From NCBI GenBank assembly GCA_016712535.1, contig JADJQW010000002.1, positions 930,001 to 994,000 of the forward strand: DNA of 64,000 nucleotides, written 5' to 3'. Below, piece by piece: positions 15,639 through 25,500 of the stretch. The notes under the pieces were generated by a model, which was not told where the DNA came from, did not search any database, and saw nothing but the letters and a program-made list of their open reading frames with translations. Origin of the DNA: Flavobacteriales bacterium (GTDB lineage: Bacteria > Bacteroidota > Bacteroidia > Flavobacteriales_F > PHOS-HE28). How positions within the stretch are numbered: position 1 is the first letter of the stretch; every line of letters begins with the position of its first letter. Both the position numbers and the translations under genes were made by a program.

Positions 15639-18600
15639 TCAGCCATGCGTGGCATTGACCGCAGCGGAAAAGGTTGAAGCGGACTCCAGCGCATACGCGA
15701 GTTCCTTCACATGGGGCTCCTTGATGATGCTATAGTGATCCCCAGGAAGCACCTTCACTTCCAGGCCGCCTTTCGCCAACGCACTCCATCCCATCTCCTT
15801 CGGTCCCCATGACCCTTCAGCTTTCAGCACGATCATCTTCCCTGCCCATGGCCTCGGCTGGTAGCCCAGCACGGCGCTGTCGTAGGTGTCGATGATGTGG
15901 AAGTTGCGGAATCGCGCCGGCACGGTACCTCCGTTGCGCAACGCACGACGCACGATCCAACGGTAGATCGCGTTCTTCAGTGGCGTGTAGAAGCGCTTGT
16001 CCGATTCGATCGCAGCGGCATGCAGGGCCGGCGAATACGTATCGATCAGCGCGAGCAATGGAACCTCATCACCGGCCGCAGCCAGCTGCTGCGCCATCTC
16101 AAAGGCCACTACGCCGCCGAAGGAGAAGCCAGTGAGCAGGTAGGGGCCCTTCGGCTTCGCTTGTTTCATCTCACGGATGAAATGAGAAGCGATGGATTCA
16201 ACAGTCGTGTATTCAATGCGCTTGCCATCCTCGCCTTGGTGGAAGAAGGCAAAGAAGGGCCGGGTGCTGCCGAGGTATTTCGGGATGAAGTGGCTGGCCT
16301 CGTCGCCATGCACGCAGAAGAGGGGAAGGCCATCGCCTTCAGGCTGGATGAGCGAGAGGTTCTTCCAGTCGTGCGCGGCTCCTTCGCCCTTGAGCAGATC
16401 GGCGAATTGGGCGATCGTGGGCGCTTCGAAGAGCGTCTTCAGCGGCAGTGCCTTGCCGAATTGCTGTTCCACCTGGCCGAGCAATTGGATGCCGATGAGC
16501 GAGTGGCCGCCGAGGTCGAAGAAGTCGTCGTGGATGCCGATGTCCGATGCGTTGAGCACCTTGCTCCAGATCGCAGCGAGCGCGCGCTCGATGGTGTTGC
16601 GCGGCGCTACATGCTCGGCCTTCAAAGCGCTCGTCTGCGCGGCAGGCATTGGAAGCGCTCGACGGTCGATCTTGCCGTTCGCCGTCAGCGGCAGCTCATT
16701 CAGCACCATGAAGCCGGTGGGCACCATGTAAAGGGGAAGCTTGGCCCGCAGGTGCTCTCGTGCCGTGTTCAGCAGCTCATCGTGCGCGCCTGTATGCGTC
16801 TCTGAAGGCACGATATAGCAGGCGAGTTGCTTCTCGCCGGGCCCGTCCTGTCGCGCAGCAACGACCTTGTCCTTCACGCTCGGCAGGTCGTTGAGGGCGT
16901 TCTCGATCTCGCCCAGCTCGATGCGGAAGCCGCGGATCTTCACCTGCCCATCGGCACGGCCGATGAAGGCGATGCTGCCATCATTCTGCCACTTCACGAT
17001 GTCACCTGTACGGTAGAGCTTGGCGCCGCTCTTCCCGCTGAATGGGTCGTCGATGAACTTCTCGGCCGTCAGGTCGTCACGCCTCCAATAGCCCAGCGCC
17101 ACGCCGTCCCCGCCGGTGTAGAGCTCGCCTTTGCGGCCAACAGGCACGGGGTTGCGCTGCTCATCGAGCACATGCACCGTGGTGTTGTTCAGCGGGAAGC
17201 CGATGGGCACGCTGTCGGTGATGCTCGCTTCGTTGTTGATGGGGAAGCAGCAGGTGAACGTCGTGTTCTCCGTGGGGCCGTAACCATTGATGAGCACGTT
17301 GGGGCCGAGCGCTTTCAAGGCCTTCTTCACGTGGGGCACACTCAGCACATCGCCGCCGGTGAGGATGTGCTTCAGCCCGCGCAAACGATCGAGCTGCTCA
17401 TCCACGAGCATGTTGAAGAGGCCTACGGTGAACCATACGCTGGTGACCTTGTGCTTCGCGATGGAGTCGCAGATCTCCGGCAGCGTCGGTTTCTGCTGTG
17501 CTTGCAGCACGAGCCTTCCGCCATTCAGCAGGGCGCCCCAGATCTCCAGGGTGCTCGCGTCGAAGCTGATGTTCGAGAGCTGCAGCCAGCAGAGGTCAGG
17601 GCCGAATGCCACGAAATTCTGCTCGCGAACGAGACGTACGATGGCCCGATGCGGCACCACCACGCCCTTCGGCGTTCCGGTGCTGCCGCTGGTGTACATG
17701 ACGTACGCGGGCGCATCGGGCGAGACCTTCGGAACCGTTGTGTCGTCGCCAGCCTTCACCTCATCGAGGAAGATGTACCTCGCGCTGTGCTTCGGCAGGG
17801 CATTGGCCAAGTGGCGTTGCGTCAACATCACCTTCACAGCGGTATCGCTGAACATGAAGGCAAGGCGGTCGGCTGGGTACGCGGGGTCGAAAGGCACGAA
17901 GCAGCCTCCGGCGCGCAATGTCGCGAGCATGGCCACCACCATGTCGAAGCTGCGGTCCATGCACAGGCCCACCGGCTCGCCGGGCTTCACGCCCAGGTTG
18001 ATGAGCGCGCTGCTGAGCGCATGCACGCGCTGCTGCAGTTCGCGGTAGTCCAGTTTCTGGTCGAGCAGTTCCACGGCGGTGCGATCGGCGTGCTTCGCAG
18101 CCACCTCATCGAAGAGGCTGCCGATGTCCACCTTCGGGAAAGCGGTGGCGCGGCCGTGCCATTCGGGCTTCGGCATCTGCTGCTCACCCACGATGGCCGC
18201 TTCACTGACCAGGTCGGCGATGGTGGCATTGGGCGCGGCGCTAACGCGCTTGATCAGCGTGTTGAGCTGGTCCATCCAGCCGCGCACCGTGGCCTCGTCG
18301 AAGAGGTCGGTGTTGTAGCTCCATTCCAACGTGAGATGGCCCTCGTTGCCGGTGGCATTCAGGAAGAGCTCGAAATTCTCGAAGGCGCGCGGGTTGCTGA
18401 TGAAGCGGTGCTGAAGCCCGTCGAAGCCCACGCCATCGTCCATGTTCATGTCGATGTTGAACACCACGGGGCAGAGCGGGATGCGTCCCGGCTCGCGTGT
18501 CACATTCAGCTTCCGCAGCAGGGTGCCGAAGGTGTACTTCTGGTTGTCGAAGGCGTCGAGCACGCCGGTGCGACGCGCCTTCAGGTGCTCGATGAAGGCC

Positions 18601-19580
18601 TTGTCCTCGTCGATGCGGCTGCGCAGCGCAAGCAGGTTGACACAATGCCCCACCAGATGCTTCATACCCAGGTCGCTCTGGCCGGCGGCGGGCAATCCCA
18701 CCACGATGTCGCTGTCGCCGGTGAGCTTGTGCAGCAACACCTCGAAGGTGGTCATCAAGGTGGTCACGAAGCTGGCGCCGCTTCGGGTGGCCACTTCCTT
18801 CAGCCCGCGTACCAGATCTTGCTGGAGCAGCAGGTCGACGCGGTTGCCCTTGTAGGTCTTCTGCTTCGGCCGCGGACGGTCGGTGGGCAGGTCCAGGCGT
18901 GGGATGGGGCCTTTGTAGAGGTCGAGCCAGTGGCGTTCCACCGACGCGTGCTCAGGGCTCTTCGCGAAGTCGATGGAGGCCAGGCTGTATTCGCTGAAGG
19001 TGTTCGCTTCGGGCAGCTTCGGCGCCCCGCCATTCTTCGCCGCATTGTACAGCGCGCTGATCTCGGCCATCATGATGCCGAGGCTCCAGCCATCGCAGAC
19101 CACGTGATGCCCACAGAGGCGTAGCAGATGCGAATCGCTGGACACCCTGATCAGCTGCGCGCGGAAGAGGGGGCCGTTGCGCAGGTCGAAGGGCGTCGTC
19201 ATGTCCTTCTGCGCGATGGCATCGAGTTGTTTGCCTCGCTCGGTATCGTTCAGCGAGGAGAGGTCGGTGAAGGGCAGTTCGAATTTCACTTCGTCCGTCA
19301 CCAGCATGCGCGTGCCGCTGGCGTTGAGCGTCGAGCGGAGCGATTCGTGGCGCTTCACGAGTTCGTGCATCGCACGCTCCAGGGCGGGTCGGTCGAGCGT
19401 GCCCTTCAGCTCGAGCGATACGCTCTCGTTGTAGGCACAGCTCGCGTCCACGCCCATCTCGGATGCGGTGAGCACTTCGCGTTGCGCTTCCGTGGTGGGG
19501 ATGGTGCGCTCGATCGACGGCCCGGTGAAGGGGTCGAAGTCAACGGCGACGAATCGGGGTTCTTGGATGAACTTCTCCAT
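15639..19580 (-). CDS. Non-ribosomal peptide synthetase, C-A-T-TE
   Basis: A 1313-residue one-module NRPS with a release domain. C domain (about 25-450): HHVVCDGWS with His158/His159 and Asp163; its opening PTTEAQREVL...CAYNES resembles C domains that follow aminotransferase modules. A domain (about 490-1000): YVMYTSGSTGTPKGV, NGYGPTENTTF, YRTGDIVKW, GKIDRR. By alignment to GrsA the specificity residues read DALWLGGTFK, a valine-type code. T domain: DLGGHSLIG with Ser1027. TE (about 1090-1310): GFSFGGVVAFEM with Ser1153 and GDHYSII. It starts 9 bases after the hybrid gene stop and is the second gene of the operon. It would accept the chain from the hybrid enzyme, add one amino acid and release it. 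Valine is predicted, not shown. Confidence 0.95.
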   Translation of the reverse strand: MEKFIQEPRFVAVDFDPFTGPSIERTIPTTEAQREVLTASEMGVDASCAYNESVSLELKGTLDRPALERAMHELVKRHESLRSTLNASGTRMLVTDEVKFELPFTDLSSLNDTERGKQLDAIAQKDMTTPFDLRNGPLFRAQLIRVSSDSHLLRLCGHHVVCDGWSLGIMMAEISALYNAAKNGGAPKLPEANTFSEYSLASIDFAKSPEHASVERHWLDLYKGPIPRLDLPTDRPRPKQKTYKGNRVDLLLQQDLVRGLKEVATRSGASFVTTLMTTFEVLLHKLTGDSDIVVGLPAAGQSDLGMKHLVGHCVNLLALRSRIDEDKAFIEHLKARRTGVLDAFDNQKYTFGTLLRKLNVTREPGRIPLCPVVFNIDMNMDDGVGFDGLQHRFISNPRAFENFELFLNATGNEGHLTLEWSYNTDLFDEATVRGWMDQLNTLIKRVSAAPNATIADLVSEAAIVGEQQMPKPEWHGRATAFPKVDIGSLFDEVAAKHADRTAVELLDQKLDYRELQQRVHALSSALINLGVKPGEPVGLCMDRSFDMVVAMLATLRAGGCFVPFDPAYPADRLAFMFSDTAVKVMLTQRHLANALPKHSARYIFLDEVKAGDDTTVPKVSPDAPAYVMYTSGSTGTPKGVVVPHRAIVRLVREQNFVAFGPDLCWLQLSNISFDASTLEIWGALLNGGRLVLQAQQKPTLPEICDSIAKHKVTSVWFTVGLFNMLVDEQLDRLRGLKHILTGGDVLSVPHVKKALKALGPNVLINGYGPTENTTFTCCFPINNEASITDSVPIGFPLNNTTVHVLDEQRNPVPVGRKGELYTGGDGVALGYWRRDDLTAEKFIDDPFSGKSGAKLYRTGDIVKWQNDGSIAFIGRADGQVKIRGFRIELGEIENALNDLPSVKDKVVAARQDGPGEKQLACYIVPSETHTGAHDELLNTAREHLRAKLPLYMVPTGFMVLNELPLTANGKIDRRALPMPAAQTSALKAEHVAPRNTIERALAAIWSKVLNASDIGIHDDFFDLGGHSLIGIQLLGQVEQQFGKALPLKTLFEAPTIAQFADLLKGEGAAHDWKNLSLIQPEGDGLPLFCVHGDEASHFIPKYLGSTRPFFAFFHQGEDGKRIEYTTVESIASHFIREMKQAKPKGPYLLTGFSFGGVVAFEMAQQLAAAGDEVPLLALIDTYSPALHAAAIESDKRFYTPLKNAIYRWIVRRALRNGGTVPARFRNFHIIDTYDSAVLGYQPRPWAGKMIVLKAEGSWGPKEMGWSALAKGGLEVKVLPGDHYSIIKEPHVKELAYALESASTFSAAVNATHG

Positions 19581-19589
19581 GTGGATCGC

Positions 19590-22500
19590 TCAGTTCTCTT
19601 CCGTTTCGATCATCAAGTACTTCCCTTGCCGCTTCGGATCCGGAACGAACCATGCAGGCTCACCCTTTGGTGTGCGGCCCAGTCGCGCGCCGGCTACTGG
19701 CGCCTCCATCGCGCTGATCACGCGTTCGCTCAGTTTGCGCAAGCTGCCGCCCAGCACGCTGTTCACCGTGGGGATCGGATAGGTGCGCTCCGGCATGAAG
19801 CCGCTCTCGCGCAGCTCCTTGCAGGTATTCTCCACCGCGTTGATGATGAACTCGATGTCCGCCGTGCTGTGCGCGGTGGTGATGAAGTGCGGGAAGTCCA
19901 GCACGTGCACGCCGTGGTAGCGCATCAGCATGAAGAAGAGCTCGGTGTAGTTGACGCTCTCGTCGTACTTCGTCTTGAAGGCGCTGCCGAAGTTCACCCA
20001 GCGGTAGGGGACCCGGTACTGGTCGAAGAGCCCGTTCACGCGGGCCACCATGTCCTCGGTTATCGTGTTGAGGCGCTCCTGCAGGGCCGGGCCTTCGTTC
20101 TTCATGTACACCAGCGCGGCCTTCATCGCGGCCAGCGTCAGGGGATGGCGCACGAAGGTGCCGGCGAAGTAGGTGACACCGGCGGGCGGCACGCTGTCGT
20201 CGCCGTACTGCCAGTAGCCGCCGTCGAGGGCGTCCATCCATTCGCTCTTGCCGATCATGGCGCCCACGGGCATGCCACCGCCGATCACCTTGCCGTAGGT
20301 GCCGATGTCGGCCTGGATGCCGAAGAGCGCCTGCGTGCCGTTGGGGTGCGTGCGGAAGCCGGTGATCACCTCATCGAAGATGAGCGCGGTGCCGTTCTCC
20401 TGGGTGATGCGGCGCACCTCGCGGAGGAAATCCACTGGGCGGAATTCCATGCGACGGCTCTGCACCGGCTCCACCAGCACAGCGGCTGCTTCGTGGCAAC
20501 GCTGTTTGATGATTTCCAGGCTCTCAGGAGTGCCGTAATCGAGCACGAGCATGTTCTGCACGCTCTCGGGCATGATGCCGGGCGCGCCGGGATAGCTCTT
20601 CTTGCTCTTGCTGCCGCGGATGATCACCTCGTCGTTGATGCCGTGGTAGCTGCCGCTGAAGGAGATGATGAGGCTGCGACCGGTCACCGTGCGGGCCATG
20701 CGCATGGCGCCGAGCACCGCTTCGGAACCGGTGTTGCACACCGCGGCGCGTTCGGCACCGGTCAGTTCACACAAGAGCTTTGACACTTCCGCCGCGAGCG
20801 GGTGCATGGGGCCGATCTCGATGCCTTGCTCCAGCTGCTCGTGACAGGCCTTCTTGATGAAGTCGGGCATGTAGCCGAACATCGAGCTGCCGAAGCCGCT
20901 GAGGATGTCCACGTACTCGTTGCCGTCGATGTCCCAGAGGTGGCAGCCCACGCTCTTGTCCACCACCACCTGGTAGATGAGCTCCTTGGTCTGCGGCTTG
21001 AACCCGGTGACCACGCGGGGGTCGGCCATCGGCTTGCGGTTCTCCTGCGTGAAGGCCTTGCTCTTCGCGGTCTTGGCGATGTAGCGCTTGCTGAAAGCGT
21101 CGAACCACGCGCGTTGCTGCGGCGTCATGTCGTCCACCTTCTCCTTGCTGATGCGCGCTTGCGCACCGAAGACCTTCTTCAGTTCGGGGGCGTCTTCAAG
21201 CGCATTCACGGTCGCTGTCGTGGTCGCGGCGGGTCGACCATGGTCGACCCCTACGGCCGGGACACCGCCGTTCCAGTGTGGCAGAATGTAGTCCGCCAGC
21301 TTGTCCAGGTTCGGGACCTCTTCGTTCAGTTGGCGGAACGAGATCTTCACGCCGAACTTCTTGCTCAATGAGGTCGCCACCTGCGTGAGGAAGAGCGAAT
21401 CGAGGCCCATCTCCAGGAAGGTCTCCTCGCTGCTGGCCTCCGCCAGTTCCAGGCCGGAGCTCTCTTCCAGCAGGTGCTTGATCTGCGCGATCAGCGCTTC
21501 CTTGGGAGACAGGTTCGCATCGCCGCTGTTGGGCACAGGCGCTTCGATCGTGGTGGAGGCAACTGCCCTTCCACCATCGGCCACCATCGCCACGGGATCC
21601 ACCCAGTGACGGATGCGCTCGAAGGCGTAGGTCGGCATGGAGATGCGGCACCGCTCCTCGTGCTCGTAGAAGCTGTTCCAGTCGATGAGCACGCCGCTCT
21701 GCCACAGGCCACCCACGGCCTTCAGCAGTTGCGTGAGCTCGTTGCCGTTGCCGGCGGAATCGCCCAGCGAAGCCACCGCTACCTGCTTCTTGGTGTCCGC
21801 GCTCTGCTGGCGTGCGAGGGTGGTCGCGGTGGTGCGCGGACCCACTTCGAGCATCACGCGGTCGGCATTTCTCCAGGCGAACTTCACGGCCTGTGCGAAG
21901 CGCACCGTGGCGCGCAGGTGGTCGCTCCAGTACTTCGGTGAGGTGGCCTCGTCGTCCTTCAGCCATTCAGCGGTCACGGTGCTGACGATCGGGATGCGGG
22001 GCGCGCTCAGCTTCACACCCTCCACCACCTTCCGGTACGGATCCACGATGGCATCCATCATGGGGCTATGGAAGGCGTGGCTGGTCACCAGCAGCTTGCA
22101 GGTGATGCCGTCCTTCTCCAGTTCGCCCTGCAGCTTCGCGATCGCCTCGTGCGGACCGCTGGCCACGCAGAGCTGCGGGCCGTTGTTCGCGGCGATGCTG
22201 CAACCGGCGGGAAGTTTCTTCAGTACATCCTCTTCCGCCGCGCGGACGCTGAGCATGCTGCCACCGGGCAGTTCCTGCATCATGCGGCCGCGGTTGGCCA
22301 CGAGCTTCACGGCATCCTCCAGCGAGAACACGCCGGCCAGGCAGGCCGCGGCGAACTCGCCGATGCTGTGGCCCATCATCGCATCCGGTACGATGCCCCA
22401 GTGCATCCACAGCTTCGCGAGGCTGTAGTGCATGGTGAAGAGCGAGGCCTGTGTGTAGATGGTTTGCTTCAGTTGCTCGGCGGCCTTTTCCTCTTCACCG

Positions 22501-25500
22501 GCCTTCGGGAAGATGATGGCCTTGAGGTCGGTGCCGAATTCCTTGGTGAAGAGATCGCAGCACTGGTCGAAGTGTTGCTTGAAGACGGGCTCGCTCTCGC
22601 AGAGGTCGTGGCCCATGTTCACATACTGCGAGCCCTGGCCGGGGAACATGAACACCACGCCGGGCGCGGCTTCGTGCAGTTCGCGCGTGCCGATCAGGTT
22701 GGTGTCCTTGTTGGCGATTGCCTCGATCACTTCACCGTGCGAGCCACCCACGATGAGGCGGCGGTGTTTGAAGTGGCGACGGCCCACCTGCAGGGTGTAC
22801 GCGGCGTCCGCGAGCGATGCTTCCGGGTGTGCCTCGAGCCAGTTGCGGAGGTTCTCCGTCATGGCATCGAGGCTGGCCTTGCTCTTCGCGCTGAGCAGGA
22901 ACAACTGCCTGTTGCGGGAAGCGCTGGAGGCCACGGCCACCGGTGGTTCCGCGAGGATCACGTGCGCGTTGGTGCCGCCCACGCCGAAGCTGCTGACGCC
23001 GGCGATGCGCGGTGTGCCCGGCACACGCGGCCAAGCGACATGGTCCTGCGCCACGCGGAACGGCGAATTCGCGAAGTCGATGGCGGGGTTCGGCTTCTCA
23101 AAGCCGATGCTCGCCGGGATCTGCTCCTGCTGAATGGCGAGCGCGGTCTTGATCACACCAGCCGCACCCGCTGCAGCCGTGAGGTGACCGATGTTCGATT
23201 TGATCGAACCGATGGCGCAGTGTTGGCCGTTGGTCTTTCCACCGAACGCGAGCGTCAACGCCTCGACCTCGATCGGATCACCGAGCGGGGTGGCCGTGCC
23301 ATGCGTTTCCACGTAGGTGATCTCGCCGGGCGTCACGCCTGCATCGGCCTGTGCCATGGCGATCACCTCGGCCTGGCCACGCACGCTGGGCGCGGTGAAG
23401 CTGGCCTTGTCGCTGCCGTCGTTGTTGAGCGCGGCACCCTTGATCACCGCGTAGATGTGGTCCTTTTCGCGCACCGCATCGTCCAGTCGTTTCAGCACGA
23501 TGATGCCGCAGCCGTCGCTGAACGAGGTGCCCTTGCCGTTGGCATCGAAGGTGCGCGTGCTGCCGTCAGGGCTGTACATGCCGCCCTCGTTGTACACGAT
23601 GCCGCTGTTGATCGGCGCGGTGATCGCGATGCCACCGGCCAGCGCCATGTCGCACTCGCCGTCGCGCAGCGCCTTGAAGGCCTGGGCCATCGCCACGAGC
23701 GAAGTGCTGCACGCGGTGTGGATGCTCAATGCCGGACCGCGCAGGTCGAACTCGAAGGCGAGGCGCGTGGCGATGTAGTCCTTCTCGTTGGCCGTCATCA
23801 CCGCGAAGTCGCCGACCTGTTCGATCAGTTCGGGATGGCCGATGACATTGCGGGTGAAGTAGGTGTTGTTGCCCATGCCGGCGTACACGCCGATGAGCCC
23901 GGCGAACTGCGCGGGGTCGTAGGCGGCATCCTCCAGTGCGGCCCACGCGGTCTCCAGGAACACGCGTTGCTGCGGGTCCATCAGCGCGGCCACCTTGGGG
24001 TTCACACCGAAGAAGCCGTGGTCGAACTTGTCGGCATCGGCGATCACGCCGCGGGCCTTCACGTAGTCGGGGTCGTTGCGCAGCTCGGCGGGGATGCTCG
24101 GGTCGAGCTCATCCGCCGTCCAGGTGCTGATGCTGTTCTTCTTCGCGAGCAGGTTCTTCCAGAGCTGCTCCACGTTCTCCGCGCCGGGGAAGCGGCCGCT
24201 CATGCCGATGATGGCGATGTCGCCTTTCTTGGACCCACCAGCCGCAGCCTTGCGGGCTTTGGCCATGTCGGCGGGTGAAACAGCGCTCGCATCACCCTCA
24301 AGGAAGGCTGCACATGCGCGGACCGTCGGATGCTGGTAGAGCTTCACGATCGGCAGCTTCAGGCCGTTGCCTTCGAGCTGCGCCACGCATTGGATACTGA
24401 GCAGCGAGTTGCCGCCGAGGTCGAAGAAGTTGTCGTCGATGCCCACACGGTCGATGCCGAGCAGGTCGGCCCACACGTTCGCCAGCGTCTTTTGCACAGC
24501 GCTCGTCGGTGCGGCGAAGGCCACGTCGAGGTCGGGGCGCTTCACATCCGGTGCGGGCAGGGCCTTGCGGTCGATCTTGCCGCTGGGTGTGCGGGGCAGC
24601 TCCTTCACGGCCACGAAGGCGGAAGGCTGCATGTAGTCGGGCAGGAGGGAGGCGAGGTGCTTGCGCAGGTCATTGGTGCTCAACTCGCTCTTCGCGACGT
24701 AGTAGCCGATCAGGCGCTTCAGGCCCGGACGGTCCTCGCGCACATTGGCCACAGCTTGCTCCACGGCCGGGTGCTTCTCCATGGCCACCTCCACCTCGCC
24801 GAGCTCGATGCGGTAGCCGCGGACCTTCACCTGGCCGTCGATGCGGCCCTTGTAGTCGATCTCGCCATTGGGGAGTTCCGCGGCGCGGTCACCGGTTTTG
24901 TAGACGCGTCCGCCGGGGTTGAACGGATCCGCGAGGAAGCGCTCGGCCGTGAGGTCGTCGCGACCGATGTAGCCTTTCGCCACGCAGGCGCCGCCGAGAT
25001 ACAGCTCACCTTCTTCGCCTTTCGCAACGGGCTTCATCTGCTCATCGAGCACATAGAGCTTCACATTGTCGATGGCGCTACCGATGTTGGGCAGCGCGGG
25101 CCAGGTGGAAGGATCTCCTTTGAGTTCAAGTTCGCTCACCACGTGGCCCTCGGTGGGGCCGTACTGGTTGCAGAAGCGGCAGCCGGGCAGTTGCTTGAAC
25201 AGGTTCGCGATGGCGGGCGTGATCTTCAGTTGCTCGCCGCTGGTGAAGACCTCCTTCAGCGTGGACGGCACTTCGCCGGTGCGCTCCACCGCCTCGGCCA
25301 GGTATTGCAGCGCCACGAAGGGCACGATGATCCGGTTGATCTGCTGCGCGATGATCTTCCGCAGCAGCTGCGTGCTGTTCAGGCGGTCCTCGTCGGTGAT
25401 CAGCACCAGCGTGCCGCCCTGGGCGAACGTGGTGAAGATCTCCTGGAAGCTGACGTCGAAGCTGATGGGTGCGAACTGCAGGGTCCGGTCACCCGCCTTG

